Shown here: piece after piece, positions 24,096 through 32,290 of the stretch | Layout: each line of letters starts with the position of its first letter | Position numbering within the stretch: the first letter of the stretch is position 1 | NCBI GenBank assembly: GCA_964464815.1 | Contig: CAYXHF010000024.1 | Span: 1-39,099 of the forward strand | Source of the DNA: UBA11524 sp964464815 | GTDB lineage: Bacteria > Bacillota > Clostridia > Christensenellales > Aristaeellaceae | Direction of reading: 5' to 3' | Length of the DNA: 39,099 nt | The notes under the pieces: generated by a model | Seen by the model: the letters and a program-made list of their open reading frames with translations, nothing else | Database searches by the model: none | What the model was told of the DNA's origin: nothing | Program-made: the position numbers and the translations under genes

Positions 24096-24386
24096 TCAAT
24101 CTTCCTCCGCTTCTGTCAGGGCAAGCTGCGCCAGCTCCTGCCGCAGGGCTTCTGATACCTCTGGGGTGAGCTGCACTTCCAGCTGACGTTCCAGCTGTTT
24201 CTGCCGGATGGCGCGCATCAGGCAGCTTTCCTGGCGGCACACATACGCGCCGCGTCCGGGCTTTTTGCCGCCCGCATCCATAGACACCGTGCCATCCGGT
24301 GCGCGGACAACGCGAATCAATTCGCGCTTGGGTTTGCTTTCCCTGCATCCAACGCACATGCGCATGGGAATCTTCTTCGGCTTCAT
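24096..24386 (-). CDS. rnpM: RNase P modulator RnpM (YlxR family)
   Basis: A 96-residue YlxR/DUF448 protein, now named RnpM because it binds the RNase P RNA and moderates its activity. Signature stretches are KIPMRMCVGCRESKPKRELIR (about 5-25) and KPGRGAYVCRQESCLMRA, with the conserved GRGAYVC. The ATG at 24386 is chosen; AAGGAG lies 5 nt upstream, and a TTG one codon earlier is a less likely start. About 100 nt separate it from nusA. Confidence 0.95.
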   Translation of the reverse strand: MKPKKIPMRMCVGCRESKPKRELIRVVRAPDGTVSMDAGGKKPGRGAYVCRQESCLMRAIRQKQLERQLEVQLTPEVSEALRQELAQLALTEAEED

Positions 24387-24489
24387 CAAGGCTCCTTTTG
24401 GCGGTGTCAGCCTTTTCGGGCCGCCACCTGCCGGCTCATGTTTCCTGGTGTTTCCTTTTGCTTGATGCCTGAGGCAACAGCTGCATCAA

Positions 24490-25722
24490 TTACAGCGTGT
24501 CGTCCTCATTGAGCAGCAGCGCGTCGGACTCCTCCACACCTGCGTAGGGCTGGAAGTCCTCCGGCAGTGCCGTCTCCTCCTCCGTCTGGGGCATCGCGGC
24601 CGCCATCTGCTCGGCGTACTGGGACTGGCTCTTGATGTCAATCTTCCAGCCGGTCAGCTTGGCTGCCAGACGCGCATTTTGACCTTCCTTGCCAATGGCC
24701 AGGGAAAGCTGATTGTCCGGCACCACCACGATGCAGGAGCGCTGGCCGCTCGCCTCGGTATACACCTCGCGAACGTTGGCCGGATTCAAGGCATTGGCGA
24801 TGAATTCCGCCGGATTTTCGCTCCACTTGATAATGTCAATCTTTTCGCCGCGCAGCTCATCCACCACACGAGTCACGCGGTCGCCACGCTGGCCAACACA
24901 CGCGCCCACGGGATCAATCAGCGCGTCGGTCGAATGCACGGCCATCTTCGTGCGGCTGCCAGCCTCACGGGCGATGCCCTTAATCAGCACCTTGCCGCCC
25001 GCGATTTCCGGCACTTCCATCTCGAACAGGCGCTTAACCAGGTTCGGATGCGTGCGGCTGACGCGCACCTGCGGGCCACGGCGCGTGGTATCATCGCCAC
25101 GCTGCACCTCCAGCACGTAGACCTTCAGGTGATCGTCCATGTCAATCACTTCGCCGGGAATCATCTGATCGGCTTCCAGATAGCCCTCGGTGCGGCCCAT
25201 CAGCTCCACCACAGCGCCCTTTTCGTCCACGCGGGTGACAACGGCGGTCAGGATTTCGTTCTCCTTGTCCGCATACTCCTCGTAGACGCGGCCACGCTCG
25301 GCACCGCGCAGGCGCTGCACAATCAGGCCCTTAGCGGTCTGCGCCGCGACGCGCAGGAAGTTGTGAGGCGTCACGTCCGTCTCCACAATGTCGCCCATCT
25401 GGTAGCTTTCCTTGATGCGGCGCGCTTCCTCCAGCGAAATCTGGTCTGCAGGCTTTTCCACTTCCTCCACAATCAGGCGACGCGTGTACACGTGAATCTC
25501 GCCCGTCGTGCGGTCGATGGTCGCGCTGATGTTGTTGGCGGAGGGTTCCGCCTCGCCCTTGGCACGGTTCTTGGCGTAGGCCTTCTTCAGCGCCTCCTCA
25601 ACCGTGGTAAAGAGCATGTCCTCGCTAATTTTCTTTTCCTCACACAGGGCGCGAATTGCGTCCACCAGCTCCTTGTTCTGGGTATTCACCTGCGGAGCTG
25701 CGGTTGTTTTTGTCTTTCTCAT
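24490..25722 (-). CDS. nusA: Transcription termination/antitermination factor NusA
   Basis: A 410-residue NusA, which binds RNA polymerase and nascent RNA and affects pausing, termination and antitermination. The N-terminal RNA polymerase-binding domain (about 15-140) contains ELVDAIRALCEEKKIS. An S1 domain (about 145-210) and two KH domains (about 230-360) follow, with HSTDALIDPVGACVGQRGDR and LSLAIGKEGQNARLAAKLTG typical of NusA. The length fits the short Firmicutes form without C-terminal acidic repeats, though the last 30 residues are acidic. I prefer ATG 25722 with GGTGG 8 nt upstream. A GTG four codons earlier has no ribosome site. Confidence 0.96.
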   Translation of the reverse strand: MRKTKTTAAPQVNTQNKELVDAIRALCEEKKISEDMLFTTVEEALKKAYAKNRAKGEAEPSANNISATIDRTTGEIHVYTRRLIVEEVEKPADQISLEEARRIKESYQMGDIVETDVTPHNFLRVAAQTAKGLIVQRLRGAERGRVYEEYADKENEILTAVVTRVDEKGAVVELMGRTEGYLEADQMIPGEVIDMDDHLKVYVLEVQRGDDTTRRGPQVRVSRTHPNLVKRLFEMEVPEIAGGKVLIKGIAREAGSRTKMAVHSTDALIDPVGACVGQRGDRVTRVVDELRGEKIDIIKWSENPAEFIANALNPANVREVYTEASGQRSCIVVVPDNQLSLAIGKEGQNARLAAKLTGWKIDIKSQSQYAEQMAAAMPQTEEETALPEDFQPYAGVEESDALLLNEDDTL

Positions 25723-25741
25723 GAGAGCATCCACCTTAATA

Positions 25742-26251
25742 TTATTCAGTTCTTACATTTCCGGCATCATCATCGCCAGAAAGATCAACCGTTTCAACGC
25801 CTTCCATATCCACCACCGGCTTGACCAGGGACGCCGCCTTGCGGGCGATGCGCACCTCCTGTCCAGCAATGGAAAGCACCATGTCCTGCTTGTCGAAATC
25901 CGTCAGGATACCGGTGAACTGCTTCTGACCGTCCATCGCCTTGAACAGGTGAACCTCCACCTCATCGCCGATAGCGCGTTCAAAATCCCGGTCCTTTTTC
26001 AGCGGCCTGTCAATGCCAGGCGAGGACACCTCCAGAAAGTCGAAATCATACGAAACGACCAGCGGCGCAACCGCCCGGTGATACCGTTCGCAATCATCCA
26101 GGGACATTCCCTCCGGACGATCGACATAAATGCGCAGGAATTTGCCCGTGTTTTCCTTATCCAGACAAACATCCACCAGTTCATAGCCCAATTCATCCGC
26201 CAAGCGCTGGCACTTTGGCGTGACCACGGTCGTCAATTCCGCTTTGGCCAT
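25742..26251 (-). CDS. rimP: Ribosome maturation factor RimP
   Basis: A 169-residue RimP that assists 30S assembly. The order rimP-nusA-rnpM-L7Ae-infB is the classic one. Diagnostic stretches are LADELGYELVDVCLDKE, LRIYVDRPEGMSLDDCERYHRAV and LEVSSPGIDRPLKK, the last being the best RimP signature. The ATG at 26251 has GAGG 8 nt upstream; the open frame that continues upstream is leader. It is the first gene of the operon and ends 19 nt before nusA. Confidence 0.96.
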   Translation of the reverse strand: MAKAELTTVVTPKCQRLADELGYELVDVCLDKENTGKFLRIYVDRPEGMSLDDCERYHRAVAPLVVSYDFDFLEVSSPGIDRPLKKDRDFERAIGDEVEVHLFKAMDGQKQFTGILTDFDKQDMVLSIAGQEVRIARKAASLVKPVVDMEGVETVDLSGDDDAGNVRTE

Positions 26252-26525
26252 GCTCCTCACCTCTTTCTTCCCAACGTTTTTCATCAGCCGGCTTTTTTTC
26301 ATGCAGAAAGGCAGGCAATCAAAAAGAGTGGCACACATCACCCGTCAGCACCGGATGACCCCAACAGGCATACCATGCCCATGAAGAAGCCGTCCAATAC
26401 CGCCAAGCCATGTCCACTCTCAGATGTCAAGCCCTTCTTTCTGCACTCCGCAACACCGGACAGACCCGGCTGAAAAAATCGCACAACCTGATTTGCAGGG
26501 GGTGCGTCATGGATTCACGCATACC
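26252..26525 (-). promoter_or_regulatory. Long untranslated leader of the rimP-nusA-infB operon
   Basis: About 270 nt separate the predicted promoter from rimP. The stretch has no convincing reading frame with a ribosome site. It contains a small hairpin GGCAT-ACC-ATGCC (26367-26379) and a self-complementary AGCCGGCT next to a run of seven T on the plus strand near 26285-26300. No known leader family was recognised. The length is notable because NusA is known to regulate its own operon in some bacteria. Confidence 0.4.
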
Positions 26526-26554
26526 AGTATACCACACATTTTCAAGGAATACAA
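26526..26554 (-). promoter_or_regulatory. Promoter for the rimP-nusA-infB-ribF operon
   Basis: On the minus strand TTGTAT (26554-26549) is 17 nt from TATACT (26531-26526), and TGG before the -10 box makes it an extended -10. Confidence 0.7.
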
Positions 26555-26657
26555 GCATTTTCACGGCCTCCGAGAAGATTTTCGTTTCAATTAACAGCGT
26601 TTTTCTGCCCAGATTCGGTCAAAGTGATGGCTGTGCATACTTTTTCTTCGAGATTTG

Positions 26658-26686
26658 TTGCCGATTCGCCTTTTTCGTGCTATGCT
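26658..26686 (+). promoter_or_regulatory. Promoter for the PflX-like gene
   Basis: TTGCCG (26658-26663) and TATGCT (26681-26686) are 17 nt apart, and the start codon at 26731 is 45 nt further on. Confidence 0.6.
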
Positions 26687-26730
26687 GGTGGATGGAAAAA
26701 CACATTTGCCACCACAGGAGGCATGGTATC

Positions 26731-27624
26731 ATGGAATGCACCTTATGTCCTCGCGCCTGTCATGCCCAGCGCACCGAAAGCGTCGGTCAGGGCTTCTGCC
26801 GCCTGCCGGAAGGGATGCTGATTGCCCGCATCGCGCCGCATCTATGGGAGGAGCCGCCGATTTCCGGCAAAAACGGCACGGGCGCTGTTTTCTTCTCCGG
26901 CTGCACCCTGCGCTGCGCCTATTGCCAGAACGCTGACATCAGCCACCGTAATGCAGGCCGTCCCTTTACACCAGAGGCGCTGGCCGATATGCTGCGCCGT
27001 CTAGAGGAGATGGGCATGCACACCATTTCCTTCATCACCGCCACGCCCTACATCCCGCAAATTCTGCGGACGCTGGAGATTTATCGGCCACACGTGCCGC
27101 TTGTCTGGAATACCTCCGGGTACGAGACGGTAGACTCCCTGCGCATGCTCGATGGCGTGATAGACGTGTATCTGCCCGACCTCAAGCACCGCAGTGAGCG
27201 CATGGGACAGCTGTGCGCCAAGGCCAGCAACTACTTCGAGGCTACCTCTGCCGCCATCGCCGAGATGGTGCGCCAAACCGGCACGCCCGTGTATAATGAC
27301 GAGGACATCATGACGCGCGGCACGCTGATTCGCCACCTGATTCTGCCCGGCCTGACCAGCGAAAGCTGCCAGCTGCTGGACTGGGTGAAGGAATCGCTCC
27401 CTGCGGGCGTTCCGGTCAGTCTGATGCGTCAGTATATTCCCTGCAATGACGTCAATATTCCTGGCCTGACGCGCACCATTACCGCCAGAGAGTACCACCG
27501 CGTGCGCGACCACATGATTGCCCTTGGGCTGCCCGGCTACCTGCAAGAGCCAGAAAGCGCATCGGAGGATTTTGTGCCGCTGTTTTGTCACGACGAAAGC
27601 TTCGTTGGTGGCACGCAGGGATAA
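26731..27624 (+). CDS. PflX-like radical SAM protein
   Basis: A 297-residue radical S-adenosylmethionine protein of the PflX group (putative pyruvate formate-lyase activating-like enzymes). The Fe4S4-binding motif is CTLRCAYC (CxxxCxxC, about residues 59-66). The N-terminus has an extra cysteine set, CTLCPRAC then GFC, typical of this group and perhaps binding another metal centre. Later stretches are VWNTSGYE, LPDLKHR and RHLILPG, as in the family. Its substrate is unknown; the family is annotated by similarity to glycyl-radical activases, but no glycyl radical enzyme is present here. ATG 26731 has AGGAGG 9 nt upstream; upstream in-frame starts lack one. It shares a bidirectional terminator with rnc. 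Confidence 0.88.
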   Translation: MECTLCPRACHAQRTESVGQGFCRLPEGMLIARIAPHLWEEPPISGKNGTGAVFFSGCTLRCAYCQNADISHRNAGRPFTPEALADMLRRLEEMGMHTISFITATPYIPQILRTLEIYRPHVPLVWNTSGYETVDSLRMLDGVIDVYLPDLKHRSERMGQLCAKASNYFEATSAAIAEMVRQTGTPVYNDEDIMTRGTLIRHLILPGLTSESCQLLDWVKESLPAGVPVSLMRQYIPCNDVNIPGLTRTITAREYHRVRDHMIALGLPGYLQEPESASEDFVPLFCHDESFVGGTQG

Positions 27625-27632
27625 GCGCATAC

Positions 27633-27686
27633 AAAAAGGCATACGACACTTGCCACCCTTCAGCAAGATGTCGTATGCCCTTTTTT
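27633..27686. terminator. Bidirectional terminator between the PflX-like gene and rnc
   Basis: GGCATACGACA (27638-27648) pairs with TGTCGTATGCC (27669-27679), extended inward by CTTGC/GCAAG. Six T follow on the plus strand (27681-27686), and five T on the minus strand (complement of 27633-27637). The plus-strand T run overlaps the rnc stop codon. Confidence 0.9.
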
Positions 27687-28341
27687 ATTCTTCTCCGCGC
27701 AGCTTTTTCAGCGCCGATAGCGCCGCCGCCTGTTCGGCCTGCTTCTTCGTGCGGCCCACACCGCGGGCCAGCTCCTTGCCAAAGCGGCTGACGGCAGCCT
27801 CAAACGTGCGGTCATGCGGCGGACCGGATTGCGCCACAATCTCGTAGGTCGGTGCGTCCAGACCATCGCGCTGCAAATATTCCTGCAATGCGCCCTTGCT
27901 GTCCTGCATGGGACGCTTGACGTCCTCCGGGCGCGGCCAGCAGCGGACGATAATTTCCCGTGCCGCCTCCATGCCACCGTCCAGATACACGGCCGCCAGA
28001 ATGGCCTCCATCGCGTCGCAGAGCACGGACGGCTTCTCGCGTCCACCAGTCAGCGCTTCGCCACGATCCATGATGAGTGCCTCGCCTACATGCAGGTTCT
28101 TAGCCACCTGCGACAGATTCGCCTCACACACCGACAGCGCGCGCAGATGCGTCAGCTGCCCCTCGTGACAATCCGGATGGCTGGCGTAGAGGATGTCCGA
28201 CATAATATATTGCAGCACCGCATCGCCCAGAAATTCCAGGCGCTGGTTGTCCTCCGCGCCCATCGAGGGATGCGTCAGTGCCCGCCGAAGCAGTGCCGGG
28301 TTTTTGAATTGATAGCCCAATTCCCGCATAAGCCGCTGCAT
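27685..28341 (-). CDS. rnc: Ribonuclease III
   Basis: A 218-residue RNase III that cuts double-stranded RNA in rRNA processing and RNA turnover. The nuclease domain has the signature QRLEFLGDAVLQYIMSD (about 34-50), where Glu and Asp bind Mg2+, and DAMEAILAAVYLDGG with the second metal Asp and Glu. The C-terminal double-stranded RNA-binding domain runs from SKGALQEYLQ to the end, with KKQAEQAAALSALKKL as its closing helix. I start at ATG 28341 (AAGGAGG 10 nt upstream); the open frame 20 codons longer lacks a ribosome site. The length is typical. It is the last gene of plsX-acpP-rnc. Confidence 0.96.
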   Translation of the reverse strand: MQRLMRELGYQFKNPALLRRALTHPSMGAEDNQRLEFLGDAVLQYIMSDILYASHPDCHEGQLTHLRALSVCEANLSQVAKNLHVGEALIMDRGEALTGGREKPSVLCDAMEAILAAVYLDGGMEAAREIIVRCWPRPEDVKRPMQDSKGALQEYLQRDGLDAPTYEIVAQSGPPHDRTFEAAVSRFGKELARGVGRTKKQAEQAAALSALKKLRGEE

Positions 28342-28393
28342 GTTGGATTCTCCTCCTTGATGCCCTGTTTCTTGATTCCTGTCATGGCAAAGA

Positions 28394-28417
28394 GCCTCCA
28401 CCGTATCCGGAGGAGGC
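28394..28417 (-). promoter_or_regulatory. Hairpin between acpP and rnc
   Basis: GCCTCC (28394-28399) pairs with GGAGGC (28412-28417), with an inner CCG/CGG pair. There is no good T run after it on the minus strand (TCTTTG), so it may be a processing site or a weak attenuator rather than a terminator. RNase III genes are often controlled by RNase III cleavage of nearby hairpins, which is only a suggestion here. Confidence 0.35.
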
Positions 28418-28448
28418 CATATGCCATTTTCCCTGGTTGATTGACTGC

Positions 28449-28679
28449 TTACTGGTTGTCCTCGATGTACTTCACAACATCGCCAACCGTCTTCAGGCGC
28501 ATAATCTGGTCATCTTCCACCGTGATGCCGAAGGTGTCCTCCACGTCCATGATCATGACCATGACGTTGGCGGAGTCGGCCTTCAGGTCTTCCACCAGAC
28601 GGCTGGATTCCGTCACCTGGTCGGGATTCACCTTCAGCTGCTTGACAATCATACCCTTGAGCGTTTCAAACGTAGACAT
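28449..28679 (-). CDS. acpP: Acyl carrier protein
   Basis: A 76-residue acyl carrier protein of fatty-acid synthesis. The phosphopantetheine attachment site is Ser36 in LKADSANVM; most family members have DSL, so the Ala after Ser is a mild departure. The rest fits the four-helix fold, with EDTFGITVEDD and a final KTVGDVVKYIEDN. AAAGGAG lies 9 nt before the ATG. Its place between plsX and rnc supports the housekeeping role. Confidence 0.95.
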   Translation of the reverse strand: MSTFETLKGMIVKQLKVNPDQVTESSRLVEDLKADSANVMVMIMDVEDTFGITVEDDQIMRLKTVGDVVKYIEDNQ

Positions 28680-28713
28680 TTCTTTTTTCTCCTTTCAGTA
28701 CCAGGATACCGTA

Positions 28714-29724
28714 TTACGCATCCTGCTGGGGTGCCATCTTGGCGACACCCTTTTCGATAATTTCCACCACATGGCCGTCAATCATCTTCACGACCTGATC
28801 CACGGCGCAGGAGAATGCATGCGCATTGCTCGAACCATGCGCCTTGACCACCGCACCCTGCACACCCAGCAGCGGCGCACCGCCAACCTCGTTGTAATTC
28901 AGGGTCTGCTTGAGGCGACGCAGGGCAGGCTTGGCCAGCGCTGCGCCCAGCTTGGAGCGCGTGTCGGCCATGAATTCCTTCTTCATGGTATTCATCATGA
29001 ACATGGCCACACCCTCAGTCGTTTTCAGCACCAGATTACCGGCAAAGCCATCTGCCACACAAACATCCGCCGTGTCGCTGAACAGGTCACGCGCCTCAAC
29101 GCTGCCGACAAACTGATACGGTGCCTTCTGCATCATCGGGAAGGCTTCCTTGACCAGCGCATTGCCCTTTTCGTCCTCCGCGCCGATGTTGATAATGCCC
29201 ACACGAGGATTTTCCAGTCCCATCACGCCGCGCATATACGCATCGCCCATCACACCGAACTGGGTGAGATACTCGGGCTTGCAGTCCACATTCGCGCCGC
29301 AGTCAATCAGCAGGAAGTAGCTTTTGCCATTGGGCAGCATCGGCGCAAGTGCCGGACGCTCAATGCCCGGAATGCGCCCCAGACGGAACATACCGCCCGC
29401 CAGCACCGCACCAGTTGAGCCCGCAGACACAAAGCCGTCAACTTCCTTGTTGCGCAGGGCCAGCATGCCCATGACCGTGGCCGACTTCGTCTTTTTGCGA
29501 ACACCCATGACCGGCGATTCGTGGTTCGTGATAACCTCCGGCGCATCCAGCAGCGTGATTCTTTCGCGCACATCCTCCGCGCCCGAAAGGTACTTCTCGA
29601 TTTCCGGAATCACACCGGCCAGCGTCACAGTCAATTCCGGATGACGGCGCAGTGCCTCCACCGCACCTTCTACCGGCGCTTGCGGCGCATAATCGCCGCC
29701 CATGGCATCAACAAAAATCCGCAT
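28714..29724 (-). CDS. plsX: Phosphate acyltransferase PlsX
   Basis: A 336-residue PlsX, which converts acyl-ACP to acyl-phosphate for the first step of phospholipid synthesis in Gram-positive bacteria. The N-terminal MRIFVDAMGGDYAP is the family signature, followed by VGFVSAGSTGA-like VDGFVSAGSTGAVLAGG and PRVGIINIGAEDEKGN. The C-terminal stretch GGAPLLGVQGAVVKAHGSS is also diagnostic. The ribosome site is weak (GGGG about 13 nt upstream). It is the first gene of plsX-acpP-rnc, 34 nt before acpP. I saw no clear FapR site. Confidence 0.96.
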   Translation of the reverse strand: MRIFVDAMGGDYAPQAPVEGAVEALRRHPELTVTLAGVIPEIEKYLSGAEDVRERITLLDAPEVITNHESPVMGVRKKTKSATVMGMLALRNKEVDGFVSAGSTGAVLAGGMFRLGRIPGIERPALAPMLPNGKSYFLLIDCGANVDCKPEYLTQFGVMGDAYMRGVMGLENPRVGIINIGAEDEKGNALVKEAFPMMQKAPYQFVGSVEARDLFSDTADVCVADGFAGNLVLKTTEGVAMFMMNTMKKEFMADTRSKLGAALAKPALRRLKQTLNYNEVGGAPLLGVQGAVVKAHGSSNAHAFSCAVDQVVKMIDGHVVEIIEKGVAKMAPQQDA

Positions 29725-29777
29725 GCTTGCTTCTTTACCCCTTTTCCGTTCCTGACCCTTGTGGCAGGATACATGCT

Positions 29778-29807
29778 ATTCTACCACAATTCCGTGCGTT
29801 TTGGCAA
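29778..29807 (-). promoter_or_regulatory. Promoter for plsX-acpP-rnc
   Basis: On the minus strand TTGCCA (29807-29802) is 18 nt from TAGAAT (29783-29778), with TGG before the -10 box (extended -10). Confidence 0.7.
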
Positions 29808-29849
29808 TACCCGCGCAATCGTGCGCCTGTTTTCTTTTTGTCTGCTGTC

Positions 29850-30722
29850 TTACGGACTGACGCTCAGCCCAACACCCAGACCGCCCTCGCCAATGTGGCA
29901 GGAGACGCCCAGGGACAGATAGTCATTGAGCATGGGCATGTTCGGGAATGCCTCGCGCACACGGGCAACCCACTTTTCCGTCACTTCCTTGGAGGCACTC
30001 GACGCCGTCAGTAGCGTCACCTTGCCCATGCGGAACGCCTCCGCAAAGCGCGTTTCCAGGTCATTGCGCACGGCCTCAATCATGGCCTCCTGCGCCTTGC
30101 CCATGCCGCGCACCTTCTTGAAGGTAGACAGCGTGCCCGTGGTGAAGTACAAAATGGGCTTGATGTGCAACAGCGACCCGACCAGCGCACTCGCCGCACT
30201 GATGCGTCCGCCGCGCTTCAGGTGTTCCAGCGTCTCCACCGCCACATAAATGCACAGCTCCTCGCGCACCTGCTCCAGCTTTTCCTTGATTTCATTGGCC
30301 TTCGCGCCTGCATCGCGTAGGTGCAGGGCGTCGAGAACCGTCACGTGCAGCGGCGTGGCCACACGGCCATTGTCCACCACGTACACATGCCCACGATACG
30401 GCTCCTCCTCCGCCAGCGCAACGGCCGTCTGGCACGCGCCAGACAGACCAGAGCTGATCGGAATGTAGACAATATCCTCGTATTCTTCCAGCATCTTATC
30501 CCACAGCGCCAGCACATCACCAATGGGCGGCTGAGAGGTCGCGATATGGGCGCCACGGCGCTGATGCTCATAAAACTGCTCGCGCGTGAGCGTTAATTCC
30601 TCAAAATAGGACTGTCCATCAATGGTGAAGGGCATCGGCAGCACAGCAACACCCAGTTTCTTTGCAACCTCAGGGGTGATACTACTGTGACTGTCCGTTG
30701 CAATGCCAATCGCGTGCTTCAT
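29850..30722 (-). CDS. DegV family fatty-acid-binding protein
   Basis: A 290-residue DegV protein. In Firmicutes these are fatty-acid-binding subunits (FakB type) that present fatty acids to the FakA kinase. Typical features are the start GIATDSHSSITPEVAKKLGV, the TSQPPIGDVLALWDKM motif, and IPISSGLSGACQTAV, where the Ser contacts the carboxylate. LKRGGRISAASALVGSLLHIKPIL is also typical. FakA is not in the window. ATG 30722 has GGAGG 9 nt upstream. It has its own promoter and lies just upstream of the plsX operon, which fits a lipid role, although the two are separately transcribed. Confidence 0.92.
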   Translation of the reverse strand: MKHAIGIATDSHSSITPEVAKKLGVAVLPMPFTIDGQSYFEELTLTREQFYEHQRRGAHIATSQPPIGDVLALWDKMLEEYEDIVYIPISSGLSGACQTAVALAEEEPYRGHVYVVDNGRVATPLHVTVLDALHLRDAGAKANEIKEKLEQVREELCIYVAVETLEHLKRGGRISAASALVGSLLHIKPILYFTTGTLSTFKKVRGMGKAQEAMIEAVRNDLETRFAEAFRMGKVTLLTASSASKEVTEKWVARVREAFPNMPMLNDYLSLGVSCHIGEGGLGVGLSVSP

Positions 30723-30755
30723 AATCTTCTGCCTCCGAAGTGTAATAATCAACCT

Positions 30756-30784
30756 ATTTTACCATAACAGGATAGCGGACGCAA
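30756..30784 (-). promoter_or_regulatory. Promoter for the degV gene
   Basis: On the minus strand TTGCGT (30784-30779) is 17 nt from TAAAAT (30761-30756), with TGG just before the -10 box. No terminator is evident between the pdp stop (30809) and this promoter, so read-through from pdp is possible. Confidence 0.6.
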
Positions 30785-30808
30785 GCCTTTTTTCAATGTT
30801 TTCCAGTG

Positions 30809-32149
30809 TTATGCATTTTTTGTGTCGGCCAGCGTCACACCGTCGCGCGTCACAATGGCATACCACAGCGGCGGAACAGGCTGCTTTTCGCTCGTGACCG
30901 TCAGGGCGGCGCGAATGGCGGCCTCTGCGGCATCGGCCTCCTGCTCGTTGCGGGCGTAGAGCGTCGCCAGCTTCGTGTCGGGTGACAGCTTGTCGCCCAG
31001 ACGCGCATGCAGGATGTAACCCACTGAGTAATCCAGTTCGTCCGTCTTCTTCGCGCGGCCTGCACCCATGGCCTGTGCCGCCAGTCCCAAAGCCGTGGTG
31101 TCCATCGCGGACAAATATCCGTCCTGCTGCGCCGACACCGTGCGAATCACCTTGGGCTGCGGCAGCAGGGATACATCCTCCGTCACACGCGGATCACCGC
31201 CCTGTGCCGCAATCATCTGTGCCAGCTTCTTCAGACCAGCGCCGGATACCAGCGCCTCTTCCAGTAGCGCACGTGCCTCCTCGGTCGTCTTCGTGCGGCC
31301 AGCCAGCACCAGCATGTGACTACCCAGCAGCAGCGAAATATCCAGCAAATCGCCCTTTGTGCGCCCGGACAGGACGTCGATGGCGTCCTTGACCTCCAGC
31401 GCATTGCCGATATGTGTGCCCAAGGGCTGCGCCATGCTGGTCACAACCGCCGTCACCGGCTTTTCGGCCAGTGTGCCAATGTCCACCATCTCCTTGGCCA
31501 ATGCCAGCGCGTCGTCCAGCGTCTCCATCAGTGCGCCCGAGCCGGTTTTCACGTCCAGCACAATGCCATCCGCACCCGATGCCAGCTTCTTACTCATAAT
31601 CGAGGAAGCAATCAGCGGCATGGAGTCCACCGTTCCGGTCACGTCGCGCAGGGCATAGAGTGTCTTATCCGCAGGCGCCAGGGATGCCGTCTGGCCAATG
31701 ACCGCCACGCCAATCTCATTAACCTGACGGATGAACTGCTCCTCCGTCAAGAAGACCGTCAGACCCGCAATCGACTCCATCTTATCCAGCGTACCACCCG
31801 TATGTCCCAGGCCACGGCCACTCATCTTCGCCACTGGCACACCGCAGCAAGCAACGAGCGGCGCCAGCACCAAGGTCGTCGTATCGCCCACGCCACCAGT
31901 GGAATGCTTATCAATCTTCATACCCGGAATGGCGCTCAGGTCACACACATCACCACTATCACGCATCGCCAGCGTGAGGTCAGTCGTTTCCCTTGCATTC
32001 ATACCATTCAAGCGAATCGCCATCAGCAGCGCCGCAATCTGATAATCCGGGATTGTATGGTCAGCCGCGCCAAGCGCAAAGAAACGGATTTCCTCCCGTG
32101 TCAGCTCCTGGCCCAGTTTTTTCTTTGTAATAATATCCAAAATGCGCAT
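30809..32149 (-). CDS. pdp: Pyrimidine-nucleoside phosphorylase
   Basis: A 446-residue phosphorylase that splits uridine, thymidine and deoxyuridine to base and (deoxy)ribose-1-phosphate. The family signature is SGRGLGHTGGTLDKMESI, and the phosphate/nucleoside site reads KIDKHSTGGVGDTTTLVL. The start MRILDIITKKKLGQELTREEI is typical of the Firmicutes Pdp form. DeoA thymidine phosphorylase is a close relative and cannot be fully excluded. ATG 32149 has GGAGGG 6 nt upstream; the open frame 17 codons longer overlaps the promoter region. It has its own promoter. Confidence 0.94.
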   Translation of the reverse strand: MRILDIITKKKLGQELTREEIRFFALGAADHTIPDYQIAALLMAIRLNGMNARETTDLTLAMRDSGDVCDLSAIPGMKIDKHSTGGVGDTTTLVLAPLVACCGVPVAKMSGRGLGHTGGTLDKMESIAGLTVFLTEEQFIRQVNEIGVAVIGQTASLAPADKTLYALRDVTGTVDSMPLIASSIMSKKLASGADGIVLDVKTGSGALMETLDDALALAKEMVDIGTLAEKPVTAVVTSMAQPLGTHIGNALEVKDAIDVLSGRTKGDLLDISLLLGSHMLVLAGRTKTTEEARALLEEALVSGAGLKKLAQMIAAQGGDPRVTEDVSLLPQPKVIRTVSAQQDGYLSAMDTTALGLAAQAMGAGRAKKTDELDYSVGYILHARLGDKLSPDTKLATLYARNEQEADAAEAAIRAALTVTSEKQPVPPLWYAIVTRDGVTLADTKNA

Positions 32150-32198
32150 AGGGTTCCCTCCGTTTCTTGCGGGCATGAAAGGATATGCCTGCGACTTC

Positions 32199-32227
32199 AT
32201 TATATCACAGGGGAATCATTTTGTCAC
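32199..32227 (-). promoter_or_regulatory. Promoter for pdp
   Basis: On the minus strand GTGACA (32227-32222) is 17 nt from a consensus TATAAT (32204-32199). The leader is about 45 nt. Confidence 0.75.
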
Positions 32228-32290
32228 CGTCCATTTCCGTAGGGAAGGAAGCCATTCGCGCGGAAATTGCCGGAAAAAGTCAACCCAAAA

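Noticed and set aside
26285..26300. AGCCGGCT followed by seven T as a plus-strand terminator
   Set aside because: The 8-mer is self-complementary without room for a loop and no plus-strand gene ends there.
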